Assembly (NCBI RefSeq): GCF_021044795.1
Contig: NZ_JAJNOP010000006.1
Reading direction: 5' to 3' (one strand)
Length of the DNA stretch: 64,000 bases
Source of the DNA: Acidaminococcus hominis
GTDB lineage: Bacteria > Bacillota > Negativicutes > Acidaminococcales > Acidaminococcaceae
Shown here: piece by piece, positions 34,627-42,437 of the stretch
Numbering within the stretch: the stretch's first letter is position 1
How the letters are laid out: each line of letters starts with the position of its first letter
The notes under the pieces: generated by a model
Told to the model about the DNA's origin: nothing
What the model saw: the letters and a program-made list of their open reading frames with translations, nothing else
Database searches by the model: none
Position numbers and translations under genes: made by a program

Positions 34627-35874
34627 TTAGAAGGTTACTACCATTTGAGACCACAGGGTGCGGGCGTGTTGTCCGTCATAGGTGCCGCCTTTGCTCTTCA
34701 GATCATAGTATTCCACTTGGGCTACCATGTTCTTGGCCAGGGTCAGGTTGCCGCCTACTTGATAGCCTTTGAAGCCGTTGGCATCGAAGACATCGTAAGC
34801 GCCATCCATGGTGTGGGCAATGTAGGTTGCGCCGCCTTGGTCGTAGTATTTGGCAAACAGGCCCCAGGTGCCGGGTTTGGCAGCTTCTGCGCCTTTGTAG
34901 TTCAGGCTGATGACGTAGCCGTCATCATCGCCGTTGGCCTTATCCACGGAGTCATTGTCGCCCTTCAGGTACATAGCACCCAGGCTGGCATCCCCAAAGT
35001 TATAGTTGGCTGCAGCCGTCCAGATCTTGTCATCACCGGTCATCCAGGTGGTGTTGATGTCGTCGGCTTTCAGGTAGGCAGCTTCCAGGTTCAATTTGCC
35101 GATGTCCCCGCCCAGAGTAGCTTGGACGAATTTGTCGCCTACGCCCTGTCTGGTGCCGTCAGTGGACCAGGAATAGGTGGAAGCGTTGCCCATTTTGCCG
35201 TAGGTAGCAGCCAGGTAGGTTTGGCCAAATTTCACTTTGGCGTTTACTGCATCTACCCGGTCATCGTACACGTTGCCGTCGCTGTAGTAGGTGTCGTAAC
35301 GGCCGGCAGTTACGTTGACTACACCGATGTTGCCGGTGAGATAAGCCCGTTGGAAATCGGTGTCATCATTGCCGGATTCGTTTTGACCATCAAATACTTG
35401 GTTGTTTTCAATCATAGCAACGTAGTTCCAGTTGTCATTTACATCGCCGGTGAAGAACAGACGGGTACGCAGTTTGGTGGCATCGGATTTACCGTAATCA
35501 CCAGTGGTATGAACGTTGCTCAGACGAACGTTACCGGTAATCTTCACATTGTCCGCATTGCGTTCCAGTTTGGCTACGCGCACGCCCAGATTGTCCAGTT
35601 CGTCAGCGAATTCGCTGACCAGTCTGTCATCAGCGCCGATAGCGCCTTTGGCCAGGGCCTTGGCCACGATTTGGGCCATTTCATAACGGGTCATGGTGCG
35701 TTCACCTTTGAAGGTGCCATCAGGGTAGCCGTCAACAATACCAGCAGCAGCCAGTTTGGCTACAGCGCCGTAGGCCCAGGAGCCTGCGGGCACATCGGAG
35801 AAGGGGTTGGCCGCAAAGGCAGTGGCGCTTACGCCCAGAGCCATGGCCATGGCAAATACCAGGGATTTTTTCAT
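34627..35874 (-). CDS. SLH-domain outer membrane porin (OmpM type), copy 1
   Basis: A 415-residue outer-membrane beta-barrel protein of the OmpM family. It has a signal peptide (1-21, cleaved after AFA), one S-layer homology domain (about 22-80, with NPFSDVPAGSWAYGAVAKLA and the TRYEMAQIVAKAL end), a short coiled segment (about 85-108) and a C-terminal porin barrel ending in Phe (QMVVTF). In Negativicutes the SLH domain binds polyamine-modified peptidoglycan and tethers the outer membrane, while the barrel passes solutes. Its first 100 residues are almost identical to copies 3 and 4. AAGGAGG precedes the ATG. Confidence 0.95.
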   Translation of the reverse strand: MKKSLVFAMAMALGVSATAFAANPFSDVPAGSWAYGAVAKLAAAGIVDGYPDGTFKGERTMTRYEMAQIVAKALAKGAIGADDRLVSEFADELDNLGVRVAKLERNADNVKITGNVRLSNVHTTGDYGKSDATKLRTRLFFTGDVNDNWNYVAMIENNQVFDGQNESGNDDTDFQRAYLTGNIGVVNVTAGRYDTYYSDGNVYDDRVDAVNAKVKFGQTYLAATYGKMGNASTYSWSTDGTRQGVGDKFVQATLGGDIGKLNLEAAYLKADDINTTWMTGDDKIWTAAANYNFGDASLGAMYLKGDNDSVDKANGDDDGYVISLNYKGAEAAKPGTWGLFAKYYDQGGATYIAHTMDGAYDVFDANGFKGYQVGGNLTLAKNMVAQVEYYDLKSKGGTYDGQHARTLWSQMVVTF

Positions 35875-35919
35875 GGGAATTCCTCCTTGAATGGTTTGGC
35901 CTGCATTGCCCTTCCTCCC

Positions 35920-36022
35920 GCGAGTCGCCTTGTTTCCTCTGTTCGGTCCGGCAGCTGCAAAGCCAAAGTTTGACAGAAATTTGTCTTTTTCAATTCTATC
36001 ACAAAAAGAAATTTCCGGACAA
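35920..36022 (-). promoter_or_regulatory. Porin 1 promoter, palindromic operator and leader box
   Basis: On the minus strand TTGTCC (36017-36022) and TAGAAT (35993-35998) are 18 bases apart. Five to six bases downstream lies GACA-N6-TGTC (35972-35985). The leader then contains a variant of the box shared by four porins (35920-35940), about 46 bases before the ATG. The rest of the gap to porin 2 (about 36023-36150) is AT-rich and shows nothing else. Confidence 0.65.
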
Positions 36023-36154
36023 TTTTTTAGCTATTTTTTTGATTTTGCGGTACTTTTAGGCGAAGTAACCTCTAAAAATTGTATAAAAAGCTACAGTTCA
36101 TCCACTTTATGCTTTTTATTAATTGTTTTTGTTTTTTAAATTACTTTTCTGCAT

Positions 36155-36192
36155 AACAAAAAGGAGCTATTCCGAACGATAGCTCCTTTTAC
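36155..36192 (-). terminator. Terminator of porin 2
   Basis: Stem AAAAGGAGCTAT / ATAGCTCCTTTT, loop TCCGAACG, just after the stop codon on the minus strand. Confidence 0.9.
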
Positions 36193-36196
36193 CTAT

Positions 36197-37249
36197 TTAG
36201 AAAGTGACCACCATTTGCGACCACAGGGTCCGGGCATGCTGGCCTTCCTGGCCGTTGCCCTTCCCTTGGAGATCATAATATTCCACCTGGGCCACCATAT
36301 TCTTGGCCAGGGTCAAATTGCCGCCCACCATATAGCCGGTAAAGCCCTGGGGCTCAAAGGCGCTGTAGGCTCCATTCAGGGTACGGGAAAGATAGGCAGT
36401 GCCGCCCTGGTCGTAGTAATTGCCGAAAAGGCCCCAACTGCCGGTTTTGGCCGCCTCTGCGCCTTTGTAGCGCAGGTTGATGACGTAGCCCTCGTCACTA
36501 GCGCCAGGTTCAGCTGCGGAATCGCTGCCGCCTTTCAGATACATTCCGCCCACGCTCACAGGCCCAAAGTGATAGGCGGCGCCTGCTGTCCAAAGGGTAT
36601 CTTCTTCTGGAACCCAGGGGGCAGTCTGGGGCGAAGCTTTCAGGTACTGGGCCTCCAGGCTCAGGCTGCCAAGGGTGCCGCCCAAGGCAGCGCCGGTGAA
36701 GCCGTCCTCTGTGGCTGTTTTGCCTTCTGTTTGGGCGGTCCAGCCAGAGACCGGCTGCCCCGCCCTGCTGCCGAAGGCCGCCAGGTAGGTTTGACCAAAC
36801 TGCACTTTGGCGTTCTCTGTCCCTAAAAACCAGGGCCGGAGCTGCGGGGCCGTTTCCCCGTCCAATTTGCCCTGCTCCACGTTGGGGCGCAAAGCACCTT
36901 CCCTGAGGCTGCTGGTAGTTTTGCCGCTTCCAGCAGGCCGTTCCGGCAGGGGCATCCGGGCGCCCAGCAGGTCCAGTTCCTGGGCAAATTCCCGGACCAG
37001 CCTGTTATCTGCACCGATGGTTCCTTGGGCCAATGCTTTTGCCACGATTTGGGCCATTTCGTAACGGGTCTCAGGATACTTTCCCGGGAAGGTGCCAGTC
37101 GATTCTCTGCTCTCCAGGCCAGCCGCCAATTTTGCTACAGCGCCATAGGCCCAGGAACCTTTAGGCACATCGGAAAATGGGTTCACTGCATAGGCATTGG
37201 AACTGATGCCCAATGCCAAAACCATAGCAAGAACGCTTTGCTTCTTCAT
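36197..37249 (-). CDS. SLH-domain outer membrane porin, shortened divergent paralog (copy 2)
   Basis: A 350-residue OmpM-like protein with signal peptide, SLH domain and a barrel ending QMVVTF. It is about 65 residues shorter than its neighbours: the barrel part holding DDTDFQRAYLTGN and flanking strands (about residues 110-155 of the others) is missing. The SLH core is altered: the usual GIVDGYPDGTF stretch reads GLESRESTGTF, although TRYEMAQIVAKAL is kept. Text in the altered parts is Pro/Gly/Ser rich. The frame is intact, so it is called a gene, but function as an anchor or pore may be reduced. Start 37249 follows AAGGGGGA; a TTG upstream is in frame but overlaps that site. Confidence 0.85.
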   Translation of the reverse strand: MKKQSVLAMVLALGISSNAYAVNPFSDVPKGSWAYGAVAKLAAGLESRESTGTFPGKYPETRYEMAQIVAKALAQGTIGADNRLVREFAQELDLLGARMPLPERPAGSGKTTSSLREGALRPNVEQGKLDGETAPQLRPWFLGTENAKVQFGQTYLAAFGSRAGQPVSGWTAQTEGKTATEDGFTGAALGGTLGSLSLEAQYLKASPQTAPWVPEEDTLWTAGAAYHFGPVSVGGMYLKGGSDSAAEPGASDEGYVINLRYKGAEAAKTGSWGLFGNYYDQGGTAYLSRTLNGAYSAFEPQGFTGYMVGGNLTLAKNMVAQVEYYDLQGKGNGQEGQHARTLWSQMVVTF

Positions 37250-37311
37250 GACCCATTCCCCCTTCAAGTTTCCTGATACGCACTCCTGGCAGCAGAAGCT
37301 GTTCTATAAAT

Positions 37312-37341
37312 GTGACAAAATCATGTCCTAACTGTATTGTA
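37312..37341 (-). promoter_or_regulatory. Porin 2 -10 box and palindromic operator
   Basis: On the minus strand TACAAT (37336-37341) is followed, after the same short gap as in copies 1, 3 and 4, by GACA-N6-TGTC (core 37314-37327). The -35 is unclear. Confidence 0.5.
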
Positions 37342-37406
37342 GCACATTCTTACAATAACATTCACATTAAATTTATTTCTGCATAATTTTTATAACTTTG
37401 TACACG

Positions 37407-37450
37407 AAAAACGCACATAGGTATGTTTAAACAATACCTATGTGCGTTTT
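37407..37450 (-). terminator. Terminator after RocB-like gene
   Basis: Stem AACGCACATAGGTAT / ATACCTATGTGCGTT followed by five T on the minus strand. It is symmetric enough to work in both directions. Confidence 0.85.
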
Positions 37451-37510
37451 AAAACGACTTATGCAAGATATAAATCTTTTTGTTGTGGGAGTTATGCGCT
37501 TTGCTGCCGT

Positions 37511-39061
37511 TTATTCAGCCGTCTCTGCCATATAGGCCAGGACCCGTTCCAACAGCTTCGGCAAGGTGACGGAAACACTTTCCACATTCACCCGCTCGGT
37601 GCGCTGGTGGAGCTCCACACCCCAGGGCCCCAGCAGCAAAAAGGGAATTTGCAGCTGGGCAATGGCCGGAAAATCAAAGGAATAGGCCTTCCCCCACAGG
37701 GGCATATTCTTTGCCAGGACCTTCCCGTCCAGTGTAGGATCTACGCAGCAGTAGCTGCAATCGGACACCCCGTTAAAGTAAGGGTCAAAGCGCAGGGGCG
37801 TCAGCTGGGTGAGGGTTTTACAAAGTCCAGCAAAGTCCTCCTTGGCCACGGTCTTGCTGTTGGCCGCCGGGTAATAGGGGGGAGCAAAACTGAGCAGCAC
37901 CAAGGGCTGGGTAAATCCCGTAAAGTCCAAAACGGCTTCCAAAACAGCAATGGTTTCCTGGGCATAGCTGGATTTGCCCTGCTGCAGCTTGGCAAAACTG
38001 TCTGCAAGCAGCTTTTCATAAAAGGCAGAAAAGCCCGGCAGGGTTTGGGCCCGTTCCAGCAGCTGGGCGCTGGTGAGCACTTCCATAGAAAGACCGGGGT
38101 TCACCTGGGCCAGGGCTTCCTGGACAGCCTGCTGTGCGGTTTCCGTTAAAAGGGCCAGCAGGTCTTCTGGGGTCTTGGTATACGTCAGGAAATTGGCACA
38201 GGCCACCACCCTTTGGGGCGTGGACACGTCGTACACTTCCTTCCGGTCTCTCAGGTACACCCAGGCAGGGGGCGGCGTGCTTTCCCCTTCCCAGGTATCG
38301 GCCAGGGCCGGGTTTCCTTCGGTAGCGGCAATGATCCGGGCCATCACCCCCAAGGGGTTCACCCCCTGGCGGTAGGAGCCCACATGAACGGACTTGCCCT
38401 GGACCAGCACTACCGGCAGCAGCTTGCCCACGGACCCGGTAAAAGCCACCAGTTTACCAGCTTCCTTTTCATCGGGTTCGCAGTTGATGGCCGCCCGGTA
38501 TTTCAGGCCAAATTGCTGCTGAAGCTGCCGGAGAGCCGGCAGTGCCGCACGCATCCCTGCGGAATAGGCTTCCTCATCGGGGAGGGACACAAAGAGAAGG
38601 CCAACGTCTCCCCCGCCCTGCTTGGCATAGGCTTCCAGCACAGCCAGCTGGGCCGCTGCCCCGCCCTTCATATCGGCGGAGCCCCGGCCGGGCAGCCACT
38701 TTCCACTTTGGAGGTCCGCCAGGACGGCAGGATCCGTTTCCGTTGACAAAAGACCCTGGAGCAGCTGATTCGGCGTACAGGCCAGGGGTCGCAGGGGGCC
38801 ATAGATTTCCGTACTGACCACATCATGGTGGTTCAGAAAAATCACCGTATCCGGCTTTTTCCCCGGCAGCAAGCCGCAGATTACCGCCCGGCCCTGGGCA
38901 TCCTCCGGTACCGGAAAGGTATGGAGCTGGACGCCATGCCCCATTTTGCCAATTACCTCAGTCAGATATTGTTCTGCCGCGGCTTCTTTTGCCGTTCCCG
39001 TTTCACTTTCTATGGCCATCAGCTCCCGGAGGAGGGTAAGCACCCGTTCTTTCTCTACCAT
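37511..39061 (-). CDS. M20 family metallopeptidase, RocB-like
   Basis: A 516-residue M20 zinc aminoacylase/peptidase with the RocB (arginine utilisation) layout. Zinc and catalytic motifs: NHHD (77-80), GRGSADMKGG (125-134) and DEE (160-162). RocB-type proteins are about 540 residues and carry an insert relative to standard M20 dipeptidases; their exact substrate is not settled. It is cytoplasmic (no signal peptide). It sits inside the porin cluster on the same strand but has its own terminator, so it is probably independent. It could supply amino acids from peptides for fermentation. Confidence 0.85.
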   Translation of the reverse strand: MVEKERVLTLLRELMAIESETGTAKEAAAEQYLTEVIGKMGHGVQLHTFPVPEDAQGRAVICGLLPGKKPDTVIFLNHHDVVSTEIYGPLRPLACTPNQLLQGLLSTETDPAVLADLQSGKWLPGRGSADMKGGAAAQLAVLEAYAKQGGGDVGLLFVSLPDEEAYSAGMRAALPALRQLQQQFGLKYRAAINCEPDEKEAGKLVAFTGSVGKLLPVVLVQGKSVHVGSYRQGVNPLGVMARIIAATEGNPALADTWEGESTPPPAWVYLRDRKEVYDVSTPQRVVACANFLTYTKTPEDLLALLTETAQQAVQEALAQVNPGLSMEVLTSAQLLERAQTLPGFSAFYEKLLADSFAKLQQGKSSYAQETIAVLEAVLDFTGFTQPLVLLSFAPPYYPAANSKTVAKEDFAGLCKTLTQLTPLRFDPYFNGVSDCSYCCVDPTLDGKVLAKNMPLWGKAYSFDFPAIAQLQIPFLLLGPWGVELHQRTERVNVESVSVTLPKLLERVLAYMAETAE

Positions 39062-39248
39062 TGCACATTCCCCTTTCGGACAAATTGAGTTAGGAAAATA
39101 ACTGTCTTCCAGTATACACAGCCTGGGCAGTATTGTACAGGTTTTTCATGCATTTCCTTGTATATTTATCCACACTGTAGCAGTTGGTACAAAGCAAGGC
39201 TTTACAGACACTGGCTTTTAAAAGTATTCGTTTGAGATAAAACAAGGT

Positions 39249-39287
39249 AAAAAAAGAAGACGATTTCCGAGGAAATCGTCTTCTTAA
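39249..39287 (-). terminator. Terminator of porin 3
   Basis: Stem AAGAAGACGATTTCC / GGAAATCGTCTTCTT with a T run on the minus strand. Confidence 0.92.
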
Positions 39288-39301
39288 CAGTTCTAAAGGA
39301 A

Positions 39302-40543
39302 TTAGAACGTAACAACCATTTGAGACCACAGGGTACGAGCGTGTTGGCCATCCAGGTCGCCGCCTTTGCCTTTCAGGTCATACCATTCAACGGAAGCTAC
39401 CATGTTCTTGGCCAGAGCCAGGTTGCCGCCAACCATGTAGCCTTTGAAACCAGCAGCATTGAATTTATCGTATGCACCGTTCATGGTGTGGTTGATGTAG
39501 GTAGCGCCGCCCTGATCATAGTACTTGCCGTACAGACCCCAAGAACCAGCTTTGGAAGCTTTAGCGCCTTTGTAGCCCAGGGTTACAACGTAGCCGTCAT
39601 CATCGCCATTTTTAGCATCGTCAACGGAGTCGTTATCGCCTTTCAGGTACATAGCACCCAGTTTGAAGTCGCCGGTGTCATAGGTAGCAGCAGCAGTCCA
39701 GATGGTGTCATCGCCAGTCATCCAGTCCGTTACAATGTCATTGGCTTTCAGGTATTGGGCTTCCAGGTTCAGTTTGCCGATGTTGCCGCCCAAGGTAGCT
39801 TGAACGAAAGTATCAGCTTTGGAAGTTTTAGTAGACCAGCTGTAAGCGGATTGGTTAGCCATTTTACCATAGGTAGCGCCCAGGTAAGCTTGACCCATCT
39901 TTACGTTGGCATTGATAGCATCTTGCCGAGTATCATAGATGTTGCCATCGCCGTAGTAGCCTTGGAAACGGCCGCCGGTCAGGTTTACAACGCCGATGTT
40001 ACCGGTCAGGTAAGCGCGTTGGAAATCGGTGTCATCATCACCGGATTCGTTTTGGCCATCGAAGGTTTGGTTGTTTTCCAGCATGGAAACATAATGCCAG
40101 TTGTCGTTTACTTCGCCGGTGAAGAACAGACGAGTACGAACTTTGGAAGCGTCAGCGGCTTTGATGTCGCCGGAGTTATGAACGTTGTGGATACGAACGT
40201 TACCGGTAATCTTTACCATGTCAGCGTTCTTTTCCAGTTTAGCAACGCGAACGCCCAGGTTGTCCAGTTCGTCAGCAAATTCGCTAACCAGTCTGTCATC
40301 AGCGCCGATAGCGCCTTTAGCCAGAGCTTTGGCTACGATTTGAGCCATTTCATAACGGGTCATGGTGCGTTCACCTTTGAAGGTGCCATCAGGATAGCCG
40401 TCCACAATACCAGCAGCAGCCAGTTTGGCTACAGCGCCGTAGGCCCAAGAGCCAGCGGGTACATCGGAGAAGGGGTTAGCAGCAAAAGCGGTGGCGCTTA
40501 CGCCCAAAGCCATTGCCATTGCAAAAACCAGAGACTTTTTCAT
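39302..40543 (-). CDS. SLH-domain outer membrane porin (OmpM type), copy 3
   Basis: 413 residues with the same plan as copy 1: signal peptide (1-21), SLH domain (22-80), coiled segment, barrel ending QMVVTF. The N-terminal region to about residue 108 is nearly identical to copies 1 and 4, while the barrel loops differ, for example in the segments around 125-135 and 210-225. The 5' leader (AAGGAGG before ATG and some 135 bases upstream) is the same as in copy 4. Own promoter and terminator make it monocistronic. Codon choice is visibly biased as in highly expressed genes. Confidence 0.96.
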   Translation of the reverse strand: MKKSLVFAMAMALGVSATAFAANPFSDVPAGSWAYGAVAKLAAAGIVDGYPDGTFKGERTMTRYEMAQIVAKALAKGAIGADDRLVSEFADELDNLGVRVAKLEKNADMVKITGNVRIHNVHNSGDIKAADASKVRTRLFFTGEVNDNWHYVSMLENNQTFDGQNESGDDDTDFQRAYLTGNIGVVNLTGGRFQGYYGDGNIYDTRQDAINANVKMGQAYLGATYGKMANQSAYSWSTKTSKADTFVQATLGGNIGKLNLEAQYLKANDIVTDWMTGDDTIWTAAATYDTGDFKLGAMYLKGDNDSVDDAKNGDDDGYVVTLGYKGAKASKAGSWGLYGKYYDQGGATYINHTMNGAYDKFNAAGFKGYMVGGNLALAKNMVASVEWYDLKGKGGDLDGQHARTLWSQMVVTF

Positions 40544-40606
40544 GTGAATTCCTCCTTAGGAAATCAGAGAGGATTCCGTCCTGGAAGCTTTCCACCGATC
40601 TGTACC

Positions 40607-40725
40607 GCGAGTATCCTTGTTTCCTCTGGTCTATCCATGGTCCGCTGCCACTAGGAATCGTATTTGGTTTTGTGACAACATTTTGTCACGTGCCTATTTT
40701 AACACAACTATTTTGCACCGTGCAA
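40607..40725 (-). promoter_or_regulatory. Porin 3 promoter, palindromic operator and leader box
   Basis: On the minus strand TTGCAC (40720-40725) and TAAAAT (40696-40701) are 18 bases apart. Six bases on is the palindrome GTGACA-N6-TGTCAC (40672-40689), near the predicted transcription start. The leader contains the shared box at 40607-40627. Confidence 0.65.
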
Positions 40726-40811
40726 CCACTAATATGAGTAATCGCAAATATGAGAAAAGTTATTAACAATGTTAAATAAATCACAAACCCGCATTCTGCC
40801 TAGGCAAAGCG

Positions 40812-40849
40812 CACAAAAAAAGACGATTCCCCCAAGGGAATCGTCTTTG
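40812..40849 (-). terminator. Terminator of porin 4
   Basis: Stem AAAGACGATTCCC / GGGAATCGTCTTT with a seven-T run on the minus strand. Confidence 0.92.
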
Positions 40850-40869
40850 AAAACTTTTTGTAAACTTAC

Positions 40870-42114
40870 TTAGAACGTTACAACCATTTGAGACCACAGG
40901 GTACGAGCGTGTTGGCCATCCAGGTCGCCGCCTTTGCCCTTCAGGTCATACCATTCAACGGATGCTACCATGTTCTTAGCCAGGGCCAAGTTGCCGCCGA
41001 CCATGTAGCCTTTGAAACCGTTAGCATCAAATGCATCGTATGCACCGTTCATGGTGTGAGCGATGTAGGTAGCGCCGCCCTGATCGTAGTACTTGCCGTA
41101 CAGGCCCCAAGAACCAGCTTTGGAAGCTTTAGCGCCTTTGTAGCCCAGGGTTACAACGTAGCCGTCATCATCACCGTTTTGGTCATCAACGTAATCGTTG
41201 TCGCCTTTCAGGTACATAGCGCCCAGTTTGAAGTCGCCGGTATCATAGGTAGCACCAGCGGTCCAGATGGTGTCATCGCCTTTCATCCAATCGGTTGCAA
41301 CATCATCAACCTTCAGGTATTGGGCTTCCAGGTTCAGTTTGCCAATGTTGCCGCCCAGGGTAGCATTAACGAAGGTGTCAGCTTTGGAAGCTTTAGTAGC
41401 CCAGGAGTAAGCGGATTGGTTAGCCATTTTGCCCCAAGTAGCGCCCAGGTAAGCTTGGCCCATCTTTACGTTGGCGTTGATGGCATCTTGACGAGTATCA
41501 TAGATGTTGCCATCGCCATAGTAACCGCCGAAACGGCCAGCAGTGATGTTTACCACACCCAGGTTACCGGTCAGGTAAGCGCGTTGGAAATCGGTGTCAT
41601 CATCGCCGGATTCATTCTGACCATCGAAAGTTTGGTTGTTTTCCAGCATGGAAACGTAATGCCAGTTGTCGTTTACTTCGCCAGTGAAGAACAGACGGGT
41701 ACGCAGTTTAGTAGCGTCGCCTTTAGCGTCTTCAATATCACCAGTGGTGTGAACGTTGCTCAGACGAACGTTACCGGTAATCTTTACCATGTCTGCGTTC
41801 TTTTCCAGTTTAGCTACGCGAACGCCCAGGTTGTCCAGTTCGTCAGCGAATTCGCTAACCAGTCTGTCATCAGCGCCGATAGCGCCCTTAGCCAGAGCCT
41901 TGGCTACGATTTGCGCCATTTCATAACGGGTCATGGTGCGTTCACCTTTGAAGGTGCCATCAGGATAGCCGTCCACAATACCAGCAGCAGCCAGTTTGGC
42001 TACAGCGCCGTAGGCCCAAGAGCCAGCGGGTACATCGGAGAAGGGGTTAGCAGCAAAAGCGGTAGCGCTTACGCCCAGAGCCATTGCCATTGCAAAAACC
42101 AGAGACTTTTTCAT
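40870..42114 (-). CDS. SLH-domain outer membrane porin (OmpM type), copy 4
   Basis: 414 residues, signal peptide, SLH domain and barrel as in copies 1 and 3, ending QMVVTF. It is most similar to copy 3 along nearly the whole length and has the same promoter, operator and leader, which suggests a recent duplication or ongoing gene conversion between the two. Differences concentrate in predicted surface loops (for example KVDDVATDWMKG in place of KANDIVTDWMTG). Such variation could alter solute choice or phage and antibody recognition. Confidence 0.96.
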   Translation of the reverse strand: MKKSLVFAMAMALGVSATAFAANPFSDVPAGSWAYGAVAKLAAAGIVDGYPDGTFKGERTMTRYEMAQIVAKALAKGAIGADDRLVSEFADELDNLGVRVAKLEKNADMVKITGNVRLSNVHTTGDIEDAKGDATKLRTRLFFTGEVNDNWHYVSMLENNQTFDGQNESGDDDTDFQRAYLTGNLGVVNITAGRFGGYYGDGNIYDTRQDAINANVKMGQAYLGATWGKMANQSAYSWATKASKADTFVNATLGGNIGKLNLEAQYLKVDDVATDWMKGDDTIWTAGATYDTGDFKLGAMYLKGDNDYVDDQNGDDDGYVVTLGYKGAKASKAGSWGLYGKYYDQGGATYIAHTMNGAYDAFDANGFKGYMVGGNLALAKNMVASVEWYDLKGKGGDLDGQHARTLWSQMVVTF

Positions 42115-42177
42115 GTGAATTCCTCCTTAGGAAATCAGAGAGGATTCCGTCCTGGAAGCTTTCCACCGATCTGTACC

Positions 42178-42296
42178 GCGAGTATCCTTGTTTCCTCTGG
42201 TCTATCCATGGTCCGCTGCCACTAGGAATCGTATTTGGTTTTGTGACAACCCTTTGTCACGGCACTATCTTACCATATTATTTTTTGCATTTTCAA
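42178..42296 (-). promoter_or_regulatory. Porin 4 promoter, palindromic operator and leader box
   Basis: On the minus strand TTGAAA (42291-42296) and TAAGAT (42267-42272) are 18 bases apart; GTGACA-N6-TGTCAC (42243-42260) follows after six bases and the leader box lies at 42178-42198. The geometry is the same as for porin 3 although the -35 and -10 region itself has diverged. Confidence 0.65.
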
Positions 42297-42386
42297 TATT
42301 CATCTTTAATTATCTCAATATTGAGTAATAATTTGATGTTTTTTATCTTGTAACGTTAATATTATTTAAACTAACAACAATGCTAT

Positions 42387-42424
42387 ACAAAAAAAGACGA
42401 CTCCCACAAGGGGAATCGTCTTGA
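42387..42424 (-). terminator. Terminator of porin 5
   Basis: Stem AAGACGA-TCCC / GGGAATCGTCTT with a T run on the minus strand. Confidence 0.88.
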
Positions 42425-42437
42425 AGTGTTTGTGAAA

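Noticed and set aside
34645..35973. Long open frames on the plus strand opposite the porins (also at 39320-40654, 40888-42225 and 42426-43685)
   Set aside because: They repeat because the porins are paralogs with biased codons; they lack ribosome binding sites and known domains.
36197..37249. Pseudogene call for porin 2
   Set aside because: No frameshift or stop; signal peptide, C-terminal strand, promoter and terminator are intact, so it is reported as a divergent gene.
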